From: Apiotrichum sp. Y4204
Taxonomy: Eukaryota; Basidiomycota; Tremellomycetes; Trichosporonales; Trichosporonaceae
NCBI GenBank assembly: GCA_025531455.1
Contig: JAMYHL010000021.1
Span: 1 to 64,000 of the forward strand
Direction: 5' to 3'
DNA: 64,000 bases
Below the pieces are notes generated by a model, which had not been told where the DNA came from, did not search any database, and saw nothing but the letters and a program-made list of their open reading frames with translations. Numbering within the stretch: the first letter of the stretch is position 1; every line of letters starts with the position of its first letter. This document shows positions 36,850 through 49,063 of the stretch, in pieces. The position numbers and the translations under genes are program-made.

Positions 36850-37503
36850 CAGGCCTCGTCTTTCTCGACTGGAATGGAATCGCGACACCGACGCGGCTGT
36901 ACGGCTGTACCAAGCTCCCAAGCGACCGGTAATCTTCTCGCCAGTGTACAAATCAACCTTGTTTCGGAAATTTGAAACCCTCTTAGAAAACAGAAAATCC
37001 CCAGAAAACCCTCTCCATCTCCACCCTTCACACCCATACCCCGCGCGCGCTGCTCTCATCTGTAGCGTCCGCCTGTAACTCAGCATACGGCCGGGAGGTG
37101 CTGTAATTGTGCGCCGCCCGGTCCATCTCCCGTGTAGAGACAGACGACTTTTCGGTGTGCCCGCTGGCGTGTCGAGCGGGTGCGTCTTGTTGAGCAGAGA
37201 TTTGATAGTGTATGCATCTGTTGCCGCGATACTATGAAGAGGACACTGAGCGAGTGGCAAGCTGAGGAGGTCCGGAGAGTGCTCAAGCTCGACAGGTCTT
37301 TTCCGACCAGCAGTCCGCGATGGTGTCCGCAGAACGCAATTGCAGTCGTTAATAAGCCGAGGTACCGAGGTTCTCGGCGATGGGCGAAATCGCGGCTCGA
37401 ATAAGGAATGGCATGACATCAATATGATACAAATTCCAAGACATGAGATGCACTTTGCGAGTTGCGAACCCACGTTCATCATCTCGCCCACACGCAGAAC
37501 AGC
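36850..37503. other. intergenic stretch
   Basis: The 3' flank of the PUF gene and the promoter of the next gene. No supported coding region; no clear TATA box. Confidence 0.4.
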
Positions 37504-38571
37504 ATGGAGACGACGGACCTGCTCATCATCGGCGGCGGGCCGGGCGGCCTCGGCGCCGGCACCGCGTTTTCGCGCACGCTCCGCCCATGGCTGCTGTACG
37601 ACAGCGGATCGTACCGCAACGGCTCCTCGCGCTCATCACATACCATCATGGGGTATGACGGGGCGGACCCGGCGACTTGGCGGGCGGACGCGCGCCGCGA
37701 TCTGGAAAAGTACAGCACGGGGTCGATACGGGACGCGCGCATCGTGTCGCTTACGCGGCTCGAGAGCGGAAGCCCCAACTCTAGCCCCACCTCTAATTCA
37801 CTGTTCGAGGCGCGAGACTCGGCCGGAAAAGTAATCCATGCGCGCAAAGTCGTGCTCGCGAGCGGGGCGCGCGACGTGCTCCCCGACATTCCGGGTCTCG
37901 CGGGCCACTGGGGTACTCGCGCGCTACACTGCCTCTTCTGCCACGGCACCGAGACGGCCGGCGGGGCGATGGGCTTCCTCCTCCCGGCCGGGGACGCGGG
38001 GCGGAATGCCGTCCTCGCCGCCATGCTCACCATGTGGGCCGCGGTGCCGCATACGCGGACTGTCGTGCTCACGCATGGCGCGGCGGAGGAGGATGTCGAG
38101 GGGCTGGTGCGTTATGCGGATGTAATCAGGAGGCGGGGGTGAGTACGCGTTTACGACCTGGCTGATTCCAGAATCGAGGTCGTGACCTCTCCGATTAGCC
38201 GGGTGGAGACGACACCAGAGGGAGACATGCGGTTTGTCCTGGCGGACGGCGAGCTCGTGCTGCCATACGTGATGGTCGCGCCGACGGTCGAGGCGAACGC
38301 GCATGCGCGGCCGCTGCTCACCCCCGCTCTGCTCGGTTCGTCCGACCTCGGCCCCGGCGGCGCACTACCAGCGCCGGCGGACGCGAGCCCGCCGGCGTTC
38401 CTCCCCCCGCGCGCGGGGGCCGATCCGCGGACCGCTGTCCGCGGGCTGTTCTGGGCCGGCAACGCGGGGAGCACGGCTGCGAATGTCAGTATGAGCGTTG
38501 CGCAGGGGCAGAATGCGGGGATTGTGGCTGCTGGCGAGGTCGCGGGAGAGGATCTCGAGAGTGGCGTGTAG
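37504..38571 (+). CDS. thioredoxin reductase-like FAD oxidoreductase with CxxC
   Basis: Exons 37504-38138 and 38172-38571 (33-nt intron) give 344 aa. The N terminus reads TTDLLIIGGGPGGLGAGTAFSR, a Rossmann FAD site. The centre has LASGARDVLPDIPGLAGHWG and then the redox-type pair LHCLFCHGTE. The C terminus has GLFWAGNAGSTAANVSMSVAQGQNAG, the second FAD motif. This matches the thioredoxin reductase / GliT-type family, in which CxxC oxidises or reduces thiols. The segment that should bind NADPH is LLPAGDAGRNAVLAAML, and a canonical GxGxxA site is not obvious. It may therefore be an oxygen-dependent dithiol oxidase or take another reductant. Another in-frame ATG lies at 37462. Substrate unknown. 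Confidence 0.75.
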
Positions 38572-38644
38572 TAGCTAGGAAGGCATTATATTGCACTGGT
38601 ATCACAAGTACTGCATCAACTAAAAATCCCAACGCTATCCATGT

Positions 38645-41600
38645 CTAGTTCGAGTACTGCGCCGCCTTCATTGCACCGAGGCTGCCGCCAGCGCGCGGCT
38701 GGGGCGCTGCCTCGCGCTGCGCCGCATCCTCCCCGCGCTCGCCCTCGACACCGTATCCACCGCCACCAGGCGTGTTGATGACGATACGGTCGCCGGCATG
38801 CATGACGCATTGGTTGCTGCCGCCGAGGTTGATGACCGTGTACTTTTTCTCCTTCTTGCCGTCCTCGCCCTCCTTCTCGGTGAGGCGGTACCAGTGGTTG
38901 ATACCGCATGCGCCGTGCTCGCCGCCGGCCATGCCGTATGGTGGAACGACGCGGCGCTGGCTTAGGATCGCGACGTCGAGCGTCTCGGTGAACTCAATAT
39001 CACGCACACAGCCGTCGCCGCCGCGCCACGCGCCCTTTCCTCCCGATCCGTGCCGGCGCGAGAACTCGCGAATGACAACTGGGTACACGCGCTCCGTGAG
39101 CTCGACGTCACCGATTGCGGTCTGTTGTTAGCATCCATCATCAAGTCTCCACTCACGTTCGTCATGTGCACCTGCACACACGACTGGCCGTCCCAGCCTG
39201 GCCCTGCGCCCGCACCGCCCGCAATCGTCTCGTAGTATCCAAAGCCGTTGAACGTCTTGCCGTCAATCTCGCGGGGACCGACGCCAAAGGTGAGGTTGTT
39301 GCATCCGCCCTGAGACGCGGCGCACGACTGGAAGGCCTTGAAGATGACGTCTGTGACGCGCTGCGAGCTCTCGACGTTTCCTGCGCAGACTGCGACGTTC
39401 TCTGTCGGCGCGAGGACCGACTCGGGCGGAACAATTACCCGGATCGGGTTCAGGCAGCCCTGGTTGAGCGGCAGGTCCGAGACGATGAGTGAGCGCAGGA
39501 CGTAGATGATCGCCGAGTAGAGGATGGCCGTCGGCGTGTTCAGGTTGTTGTACGTCTGCGGAGACGTGCCCGTAAAGTCGAAGAGCGCATCGCCCTTGTC
39601 GGCGTCAATCGAAATCTTGAGCACCAGCCGGGTTCCATCGTCGAGGTAGTCGACCGCCTCGAGCGGTTTGCCGCTGAAGCGTCGGGACACCTCACGGAGG
39701 AGGTCACGCACCGCCCGCTCGGCAGTGTGCATGATCGCGCGCATGTAGAATTGCACCGTGTCGAGCGACTGCTCGTCGATGAGGGAGTTGATGAGCACCA
39801 CGCCGCGGTGGCACGCCGCGACCTGCGCGTGCAGGTCCGAGATGTTGTCCCGCAGTGTGCGCGTGCCGCTGCAGCCCGGGAACTTTCCCGGTGCATTCAG
39901 CGCCTCGGTCAGGCCCTCCTCGTCAAATTTGCCCGCCTTGACGAGCTTGAACGACTTGAACTGCGCGCCCTCCTCCCACAGCTCCTTGGAGAACGGCGGC
40001 ATAGAGCCCGCACGGATACCGCCAATATCGGCGTGGTGCTGTTGTCAGCTTATTTCGGCTGCACACGCTTACCGCTCGGGCCGCGGTCCAGAAAACAATC
40101 TTTCCTTGGTGGAACGCAGGCATCATAACCGTCAGGTCGGGAAGATGCGAGCCGCCGGCCGCAGGATGGTTTGACAGCAGCACGTCGCCTTCCCTCAGCG
40201 TGTCGCCGTGAATGCGCGCCTGGTGGCGCACCGCGTGCGACATGGCACCAAGATGGATCGGGATGTGCGGCGCATTGGCGACGAGACCGCCGTCGACGTT
40301 GAAAATCGCACAAGAGCTGGTATTAGTATTGCGTTATGATCAGCGGATGCGTGACGCACTAGTCCAGGCGTTCCTTGATGTTGAGCGAGATGGAGATCTT
40401 GCGCAGAATGTTGCCCATCTGCTGTCAGCTCGGTAACTCCTTCTACCCACCTGTTCAGCAATGCCCATAAGACGGTGGCCGTAGACCGAGAGCTGGACAG
40501 GGTCGACTTGGTCGAGGTCCGTCGTGTCGAGCGCCTTCTTCTCCACCTTGGTCTCCTCCACGACGTCAATGACAACATGCTCCGGCAGCGAGGTCGCGAG
40601 GTGTGCCGGCTCGACGAGGATGGTCTGCGTCTTGTCAAAGATGATAGCCGGGCCCTGGCGTCAGATAAAACTTCCATCTGACTAGCTTACCGCCACCTGC
40701 TCGCCGTCGGCAAGGGCCGCGAGGGGCACGACGCGGGTCTCGAGCCACCCCGTGCCGTCAAAGTACACCTGCTTGCTCTCGCTCTCTCCCTTGAACGAGC
40801 GCTTGTCGGCCGACTCGAAGTCCGCGTACGGGGAGCGCGTGCTGGCGCCAATACTCCTCCCAACAACGCGCACACGGAGGTCGTCGACAAGAATGTCGCG
40901 GTCGAGGTTGAACCCGAATTCGCGTCGGTGTTCATCAACAAACCGCGACTCGACATCACCGTCTTCGGGCAACTCGATCATCAGCTGCGTAGACGACCCG
41001 CTGTACCGGCAGTTGAGGTACTTTTCCGCGACGATCCGCTCGTCCGGGAAGCCCTGATCGTGGAGGGACGCGTGTGCGCGCGCGGTGAGCGCGTCCATGC
41101 GCTCCTTTATCCCTGCCGCATCGCGGTTGCCTGAGATGTTGAATGCAGCGGGTTCCGAGAGCTCCTTGACGACGTCGGCGAGTGCCATGCCGTATGCGGA
41201 CAAAAGGGACGACAGGCGGGGAATGATGATGCGCTGGATACCCAGCGCCGACGCGATCGCGCAGCCGTGCTGACCACCCGCACCACCAAACATGACGAGG
41301 TGGTGTGCCGAGCTCTCGTACCCGCGTGCCTCGGTAAGCCTGGCGTCAGTCTTGTAAAGCGTGTGGCACTCACGTTCGGATAGGGCGGCACATGGTCTCG
41401 TTCGCGACGCGCAGGAACCCCGCAGCGACCTCCTCGAGGGACAGCTTGTTGTCCTTACCCTCGTTGATCTCCTCCGTGAGCTGGGTGAACAGCGTGCGGG
41501 TAGCCTCAATGTCCAGCGCCTCGTCCTCGTTCGGCCCGAAGATCTTCGGGAAGTGCTCCGGCAGGAGACGGCCCAGGAGGAGGTTCGCATCAGTAACGGC

Positions 41601-43274
41601 CAGAGGGCCACCCTTGCGGTAGCATGCGGGGCCGGGGTGAGCCGTTGCAGACTGCGTGTGAGATGTTGTCGCTTATGTATATCCTACCTCTGGGCCGACG
41701 ACAAACATGCCGTGGCGGTAGAAGAGACGCGAGCCGCCGCCTGCAGCAACGGTGTTGATATCGAGCTGCGGTGCCTGGATGATGACTGCGGTTAGTACTG
41801 TCAGTGAACGCGTCCTCACCCTCGGCAGTCGTTGTCTCAAACACATGCTCGAGCTTGCCGTCATACCGCGACACGTCCGTGCTGGTGCCTGCGAGTTAGC
41901 TCGTTCAAATGTCCATTAACTGACCTCCCATGTCGACAGCGATAAGCGGGCTGCCGAGTTTCCCATCGTAGCACGTCTTGGAGTAACCAACGACACCGCC
42001 CGCAGGACCACTGAGAATGGCCCGCAGACCGGAAAAGCTATCCCAGGCGCAGAGGCCACCATCAGACTGCATGAAGAGGAGCTTGGGGCCAAACGCGGCG
42101 AGTCCGCCCTCGAAGCCCTCGCCAAAGCCCTCGATGTACCGCCGCGTCACGGGGGTAAGGTACGCATCCGCGATGGCCGAGTTTGCGCGCGCGACGAGCT
42201 TGATCATCGGCTGCAGCTGCGACGACACGCTCACTTCGAAGCCCATCTCGCGGGCCGTCTTGGCGACTGCGTCCTCATGTGCCGACCACAGGTACGAGTG
42301 CACGAACGCGACGGCGATTGACCGGATACCCTTGTCCCACAGTGCCTGCAGCTTGGATTTGACTTCCGCAGGGTCTGGGCGAGACAGGACACGGACGACC
42401 TCCCCCGTGGTAGTCTCCGTTACGATGCTGTCGTCTCCCTTGGGCACTGGAACAGGCGGCGAGACGAGGGACTGCAGCGGGGTGATGCGCTCGTCGATCT
42501 GGAGTGAGCGGAGACCGAGAACCATAGCTCACCTCCACAACCTCATCATACAGGAACGCGAGCTTTTGGATACTCAGGTCGAAGATGTCAGGGCGCGCTT
42601 CTGTCAGTCTGGACTCGCGGCTGCTATAACCCACCTTGCATTCCAATGAGCAGCACGTCGCCCCACCCCTTGCTGGTGATAAGTGCGCAGCGCTCTCCGC
42701 GGCGCTCGAGAAGCGCATTGGTGGACACGGTGGTGCCCATGCGGATGGACTCGATGCGGTCCAAGCTGAGCTTGGTCCCCTTTGGGATCTCCTGACCCTC
42801 GAGCTCTCCTAGGATGCGGCGAATCCTGTGAAACTCATTAGTACAGGCAGTCACACGAGTCATTGGAGCCCCAGCCGCATGGACACCTCGATAAGTGGGG
42901 CCGAACGGTGTTGGCGAGTGGGGGACAAGATGTTTGACGCCCTGCAAGAACGAACTCGTTACACTCAGTGATCATTTGATCCCTTGAGGTTCTGTGTCGT
43001 GTGCTCGCAGATGGAATCCTGAGATGCGATCCAAACTCCAGCTGTCCAGCTCCCCAAACCAACAGCTCTACGCCGTATCCCGCACATACGACACTCACGC
43101 CTCGGTAGGGGCATCCTTGTAGTTTGCCGGGTCGACGGAGAGGAGCTGCCATCAGCGGGTCACCAAAAGTGCAAAACCCACCTTGAGGACAATGTCATCG
43201 TGGCCCTTGCGTGAGCAGATCGCGTCCGTGAACGTCCCTCCGCGGTCGATAGCGATGCGTGCGAGGTCCGACAT
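38645..43274 (-). CDS. OXP1: 5-oxoprolinase (ATP-hydrolysing)
   Basis: About 14 exons on the minus strand. The first five read 43182-43274, 43099-43145, 42635-42825, 42533-42600 and 41925-42498, and the last ends at TAG 38645-38647. The enzyme opens 5-oxo-L-proline to glutamate with ATP in the gamma-glutamyl/glutathione cycle in the cytosol. The N-terminal HyuA half has [28 protein letters not shown] and [20 protein letters not shown]. The C-terminal HyuB half has [33 protein letters not shown] and [10 protein letters not shown]. Both halves in one chain of roughly 1,250-1,300 residues match eukaryotic 5-oxoprolinases. Intron 2 (42826-43098, about 270 nt) is the longest and contains a possible extra exon (about 42900-42955) that I left out because direct splicing gives the conserved TEAIRRIL. 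Confidence 0.92.
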
Positions 43275-44187
43275 TGTAATGGAAGTGTAGTGAGAGAATG
43301 ACAAACTGACTAGATGTCAACAGCTGTCTATACTTAGCTCATCTCGTCCAACGTCACTCTCGGCTGTCCTTTATTGCAACCCACATCGCAACGAGTCACC
43401 GATCACCGAACGGAAATGCGGAAATGGGCCGCGGCCGCCATTTCCCGCCTCCCCCGCCGACGGGAATCGGGCGGAATCTCGAAAAGGGCTTCTATGCACA
43501 GACCTCGGAACTCGGAGCTTGGATCCGCGGTTGGGCTTCTGGCGGATCCCCCACGGGGAAGTGAAACCACGCTAGAAGCAGCCCCCAGAATGAATGCGGA
43601 GAGATCGGAGAGAGATCGGCGGGAGTAGTTTTATCAAAAATGCACCAAACAAACGATCAGCCAGGAGTGGATTGGCACCGAAATATGCATACCTGTGACG
43701 TGGGAAGTACCGAGGCCATTACGTCAGCGCGATGTCATCGGTAATTACCGTCCGGGAACCGCATACACAGGACCAACAATGGGCACATCGAGCAACATTG
43801 AGGTTCATCATCTGCCCCACCATCTCACACGTCGAGATCAAATCGATCTCTTTCGACGTTTGCCTACAATCTCACAAACTACAGTTCTCGATCTGCGGGA
43901 TTGCAGTGCAGCGAACCGATATCGAAGCGACATCTCAACGCCCCGAAACTTGTCATCTTCTGGCCGTCGGGCATCAACACAGCGCGGCGTCGATCACACA
44001 TCGCGTCGCGTGACCTGTTCGCCACCGCCCTCTTTCTTCCACTCCTCGCGCTGCGTCGTCCGACTCTTGCTTTCCGTTTTTCCGCTTCTCCGCTCTCGCG
44101 CATATCCTCGCTCCGTTGAACGTTCCGCTTCTTCATCCCCCATCCTCCTACATCGCTGCCCACCTCGCCGTCACGCTCCAGCACGAC
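43275..44187. promoter_or_regulatory. divergent promoter region, OXP1 / SEC2-like
   Basis: A 913-bp head-to-head region. 43425-43460 is GC-rich with GGCCGCGGCCGCC. The SEC2-like side (44020-44180) is a CT-rich leader. No clear TATA box. Confidence 0.4.
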
Positions 44188-46091
44188 ATGGCGGCCCTGG
44201 CGCAGAGCACAGCCGCGACCCCAGCTGGTGAGGGGGGTGCGAGCGAGCTCGCTCTGTGTCCCAACTGTGGCGTCGCACTCCCGCACGTCCTCGTCTCTGG
44301 CACATCTCAAAGTGCGGCTACAAGCCTGAGCCCAGACGCCGGCGCCGAGGGTGCGAGCACAGCAGCTGGCCCCAGCGGCTTGCTAGAGCCGCGCGTCCGG
44401 CCACAGATCTCAACTGCCACGATCAAGCAGTCGCTCGACTCGGGAGAGGGCGCGGAGACGAGCGCAACGAGCGCGATAATCTCCGCAGACGATATCCGGC
44501 GCTGGTCTTCCATTGCTGGCGTGCAAGTGGCTCCGTCGCCGGTATCCGCTCCCCCGCTCTCTTCGGCGACGGAATCGGCTCTGGCACCGACAGCTGCGGC
44601 GGGCGCACCGCCAAAGGCCATTCCCCTCCTTCCCCCGCCTCCCGGTCGTGGCTCCGGACGGAACTCGCCCGCACGCTTCGGCTTCTTCTCGCGTGGAAGA
44701 AGCAAACTCGGCATGCCGAACAGCGACGACAGCGACAGTGACGGCGAGTCGAATCCTGGTGGATATGCGCGCGTTGCTGGACCAGGGTCCGATGACGATG
44801 ACGACGACGGGTATGAGAGCGACAAGTGGGTACCGGGCGGGGAAAAGAAGGCGGGCAGGGGCGAGGAGAAGGAGGAAGAGGCAGGGAAGGACGAGAAGGA
44901 TCAGGGCACGGAGCAGGACCAGGACAAGAAGGATTCGATTGAAGCCGCACGGGCGCCGACCGCGGTGGACACCAAGATCGATGGACCAGCAATCTCGATC
45001 ACGGCCAACACACCTGGGACACCCGCGGACGAGTTGCGCAAGATTCTCGGCGAGGTGCTCTCGCGCGTGCAGGTGCTGGTGAGCTCAAGCCCTTTCTTTT
45101 TACCCTTTAGCGACACTGACGATAGACCACCTCGCACAATGAGCTCCTTGCATCGCACTCGACGCTGTTGACGAGTATGAAGATCGCACGCTCGAATTTA
45201 GTTATGGCGGAGGCAAATACGGAAATGCTCGAGGACGAGCTGAAGCGGCTGAAGGTGTCCCACCCGGCACGCCCGAGTTCGGGGGATACACCGCGAGCAT
45301 CCGTGGACAAAGCAGGGGACCTGGCCTCGCGTCCGTCCAGTTCACAGCTCTCTGTCTCGACAGGCGCCGCGAGCGGGAAGAGCAGCGGCGGGTTCGGATT
45401 CTGGAAAAAGTCGTCTACTGGCACCGGCCCCGACTCCCCGACCGAGCTGACTGGCCCGGTGTCAGACACGCGGGACGAAGAGGTGCGCACGCTGCGCGCG
45501 CAGCTCGACACGCAGGGAGACGAGCTCGAGGCGCTCAAAAAGGGCAAGAAGGCGATCGAGGCCGAGCTCGAGGGGCTCTCCCAGGCGCTGTTCGAGGAGG
45601 CGAACAAGATGGTGGCCGACGAGCGGCGGCGGCGCGCCGAGCTCGAGGACGCACTCCGCGAAGCGAAGGACGAGCGGGAGGCGCTGCGCCAGACGGTCCG
45701 CGTACTTGGTGGCCGGGTGCAGACGCCAGCAGCGACGCCCGCGGCCGAGATGAGCGAGGGCGAAGCGATGGACAATCTCGAGACGCACTATGCCGCGCTC
45801 CGGAGGGGTATCCACGACGCGGTCGACCCGAGCGATGAGAGCGCGGAAAGCGGGAGCGAGGGCGAGAGCTGGAACGGGAGCGAGGCCGAGGTCGAAGAGC
45901 AGGTCCGCGAGGACGCGGGGCGGGCCCGTTCCGACACCGTAACCACGCTCAAGGCTAGTACATCTGGGAACGCCGAGGCAACCGAGACCCCTGGTGAGGG
46001 GAGCGGTAACGCCCTCGGAGCCACTCTCGAGACTGGCATCCCCGAGCCCAAGACGCCCCCCCTCGCTGCTGAGGCGAACCCGTGGGGGTAG
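44188..46091 (+). CDS. SEC2: Sec2-domain Rab guanine nucleotide exchange factor
   Basis: Exons 44188-45078 and 45126-46091 (47-nt intron, phase 0) give 618 aa. Sec2 and Rabin proteins activate the Rab GTPase Sec4/Rab8 on secretory vesicles. The diagnostic segment AELEGLSQALFEEANKMVADERRR lies within a long coiled coil (about residues 425-500), as in the Sec2/Rabin GEF domain. A second helical stretch is MKIARSNLVMAEANTEMLED. The N terminus has one CPNC pair followed by low-complexity Ser/Ala/Pro and acidic DDSDSDGE stretches. The C terminus is acidic and probably disordered. The ATG at 44188 is preferred over 44116 because the upstream extension is not conserved-looking. Confidence 0.8.
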
Positions 46092-47780
46092 TGCATCGTA
46101 CTCTCAAGTATAATCGGTAGAGCATAGAGTAGCATGCCAGCAGTTGCCGCAGTCCCACTGACGTGATGACACAATTAATGCGCTGGCTAAGCCGACGGTT
46201 AACCTTCCTTGAAATCCGCTAACACGAATTACGACACAAGCCGGAATCACTACCTTCCACTCGTTGCAGGCAGTGCACTGTCCATTCGTCGGGGGCTCGG
46301 GCGTGGCCGCCCCAGAAACAGGCGAAGCGGACATGGATTAAGCGATGAGACATCAGATTCGTTGGGGACAGTCCACCAGCTGACTCATGTTAGTGCCTCC
46401 CTCTCTTCGTTTTCCGCAAGTTCGGAGTCTTGCCTCCGCGCCGTCTGCCGTCCATGTCTTTCTTCGCTACCTCGCCGCTCGGCCCGGTAACCAGTTCCGC
46501 GGAGTTGTGAAGTGGGCGCGGATCGCATGACGGACGGCTGTTGCGAGGTTGTCCAGTGCCGCCAAACTGTCCTGGCGGAGCTAGTTGTCCTATTTCGATA
46601 TACATTCCGACAGTGACAACGTGGTCCTCAAAGGTTCATCTCGATAAGCTTGGTTTCAATATCCAAATCCGCGCCCGCGGCGAGTACACCGTGATCCTTC
46701 TAGGTTTGGCTTGACATGCTTGGCGGAAAGAGACGCCCCCACAATCTTGCTGGGGTCTCAAACTGCCAACCAACAAGGGAACAGATAAGGAACCGCGGGA
46801 CATTCAAGTCTTTGGCGGAAACGAGATATGGTTGTTGGGGGTGCCCGAATATGTGGTCGTTTTTCACCAGCATTGCTCCACTACCTGCGACCCCGCGACA
46901 GCCGAATCCGGTTGAGCCGCCATCGTCCAACTGTGGGGTTCTGATTCCCACTTCCCACGGACGGCAGATGATCGATGTCACGGACTGAACGGTTCACAAT
47001 GCTGAGGTCCCTCAGTTAACGATCTGATAGTCTCTTTGGCAGCTGCGCTACGGCGTGTTCAGCATGACGACTGTGGCATTCGAACTGTTCAGACAGAATC
47101 AGGCTCCAAGGCACGCGTGGTCTGGTCAACAGCGCGGCATACTGACTTTACTGTTTACAGTACAGCTTCTCGGTTCCGAATTTAAGGTCCATTCCAATAA
47201 ACAGCCCCGGGAACCTAGGGCTCTGCAAAGCTATACGGTTATCAGATCTCGCATCTGCGTCTACATTCCGTGTCCCGCGACGGGGCGGTGAAGGTTGGTG
47301 CAACAGGGTTCTGTCACCCCTCAGGCACCCGCCCTCTCAGGAAACGTATGCATACCGGAGTTTGTCTAGTGCCATCCTTCGATTCTTCGATTCCCGTCCG
47401 CCCTTTTGATAATCGACTTTCATACTCGTACATTCCAGAAGACTGTCATGGGACTCTACATCCGCAATCTACAGAGAATCTTATCTCGCCAAGCCGCCGG
47501 GCCGTAACTGTTCTCCACATGGTCCACTCATCCACGTGAACACGTGAACAGATTGCATGACACACGGTGCTCTCGGAACCGTGGTGGGTGACGCATGCCT
47601 GCTCAGGAGGCTCCGAAACTTGTTTCCAGCGGAGCTCAAACACTTGCTCACATCCACCTACTCATGAAGATCCCAGTGGTAGACAGTAACTTGTAGAGGG
47701 ACAATGTTGGAGTGGTGTCAACTACGTCGAGAGAGAAGGAGAAGTGGTCTTTCACTATGCGAGATTTCGCCTTTGAAAGG
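46092..47780. other. 1.7-kb gene-free stretch, lower GC
   Basis: GC content drops relative to the flanking housekeeping genes and all frames are short. No family, tRNA or repeat was recognised. This marks the left edge of the accessory region. Confidence 0.45.
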
Positions 47781-47788
47781 TATAAATA
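47781..47788 (+). promoter_or_regulatory. TATA box of the secreted SH3b-like gene
   Basis: TATAAATA stands 122 bp before the ATG at 47903, in the context GAAAGGTATAAATACTGG. The leader after it is pyrimidine-rich and ends CACAATG. Confidence 0.6.
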
Positions 47789-47902
47789 CTGGTCGTTCTT
47801 GTCAGTCTTGAGAATTGTCAGTCTAGAGAACACTTTCTTCACGCCTTCTGTCCTCTCCGTACTGAGCTCCTTCCCCTTCGCAACGCCAACACTACAACCA
47901 CA

Positions 47903-48340
47903 ATGAAGTTCCTCCCCCTTGCCCTCCTCGTAACCGCACTCGTCGCCAGTGCCTCGCCTCTGCCTGACGAGAAATCCGACTTTGAGGGCATCGAGACCCG
48001 CGACCTTGAGCACATTGAGGCCCGCGACACCGAGCACATTGAGGCTCGCGGTGCAGAGAAAGTCGATTTCGAGGCTCGTGACCTTGACAAGCGCCGCAAC
48101 ATCAGGATCAAGACCACTACTTTCCTCAAGTGCCGTAAACACCCAAACACTGGCCGGGGATCCACCGCGTACCGCCAGTTTGACCCCAACACCTGGCACA
48201 CTGCTACCTGCGCTGCGTATGGCGAAAAGATCAACGGTTACCACACCTGGCTCAGGATTGTCAACAACCCCCCTTGCTACGTCGCGTCTGCGTACACCAA
48301 CTACTGGGACCCCAGCGTTCCCTTCCCTGGCTCTTGCTAG
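47903..48340 (+). CDS. small secreted pre-pro-protein with SH3b-like mature domain
   Basis: A single exon of 145 aa. MKFLPLALLVTALVASA is a clear signal peptide. Residues about 20-60 are an acidic pro-region with four degenerate copies of an (I/F)E(A/T)R(D/G) repeat (ETRD, EARD, EARG, EARD), ending in DLDKR, a Kex2-type dibasic site. The remaining ~83 residues contain four cysteines (FLKCRKH, TATCAAY, PPCYVAS, PGSC), compatible with two disulfides. The pattern GYHTWLRI...CYVASAYT resembles bacterial-type SH3 (SH3b) domains found in fungal secreted proteins. The role is unknown; cell-wall or glycan binding is only an inference. It lies next to the AGE array and its 3' flank is partly repeated there. 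Confidence 0.75.
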   Translation: MKFLPLALLVTALVASASPLPDEKSDFEGIETRDLEHIEARDTEHIEARGAEKVDFEARDLDKRRNIRIKTTTFLKCRKHPNTGRGSTAYRQFDPNTWHTATCAAYGEKINGYHTWLRIVNNPPCYVASAYTNYWDPSVPFPGSC

Positions 48341-48917
48341 TTTCCAGCTATCAGCACTTACGGCACCAAGGAAACAACGACGACGCCAGAGCGCCAAACG
48401 GACTCAGAGAAGAATCAGAAGGATCAACTACCAAGCTACGTAGAAAATTAACAAAGACAATTAAAAAACTATAGTGGATTTTCAAATGCAAACGTAGTCT
48501 TGGAGCACTTGCAATGAGGAGAAGTACATGGACGGCTACTGCAAATAGAGACCTTTCAAACGTTTCTTTGGCGTTTGTTCTCTCGGTAAGGGTTTCACCG
48601 CTGACTTTTAGAAACTGTAATGGTCAAAGATACGCACATACTTGCATGCATATATGAGTTATTAAAAAGTCGTCATGTATGTACAGTAAGTGTGTTCCTG
48701 TGAGAGAGGTACAGAATTAATTTCGACCGATGGGAGGAGCGGTGAGTGGCACTGGCCACGGCTGTGGGGCTTCTTCAGGAACAACGGCGGGAGGCTGAGT
48801 AAAGTCCGCTTGCGCAAGAGGTGCGAGGGGGAACGGGCAGGACGACTGCGTGAAGACTTTTGGTAACTAGTACTGTACTGTAGCTCTATAGGATGCAAGA
48901 AGAATCAATTGATTAGA
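48341..48917. repeat. first copy of the array flank block
   Basis: Between about 48545 and 48790 several segments match 50655-50950: TTCACCGCTGAC, ATGGTCAAAGA, CTTGCATGCATATA, AGAAAGTCGTCAT/AAAAAGTCGTCAT, GTGTGTTCCTGTGA and GGTGAGTGGCAC. The stretch 48831-48875 (GGGCAGGACGACTGCGT...ACTAGTA) recurs at 51778 and 53135, upstream of the other two array genes. Confidence 0.6.
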
Positions 48918-49028
48918 GGACGCGAGAATCAAGGACGTGACAAAAAAAAAGTCAGGCGCGTCATCCGATAAACCACCTTTAACAGCCGTCAAGGATTTGC
49001 CACTCAGCCATTCTAGCTACTATATAAA
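48918..49028 (+). promoter_or_regulatory. AGE-family promoter, copy 1
   Basis: GGACGCGAGAATCAAGGACG and CAGGCGCGTCATCCGA, then GATTTGCCACTCAGCCATTC and the TATA box TATATAAA (49021-49028), 43 bp before the ATG. The same ordered elements precede the other two family members. Confidence 0.7.
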
Positions 49029-49063
49029 CAGCATTTCAGCATCATTTCCTTTCTCCATCGACC

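Noticed and set aside
34378..37491. A minus-strand frame open for 1,037 codons
   Set aside because: It lies antisense to the PUF gene and is explained by GC-rich codon use that avoids TTA, CTA and TCA on the coding strand. Its translation is Val/Ala/Arg/Leu-rich with no domain.
42900..42955. Extra exon inside OXP1 intron 2
   Set aside because: It has acceptor and donor signals, but including it breaks the conserved TEAIRRIL join.
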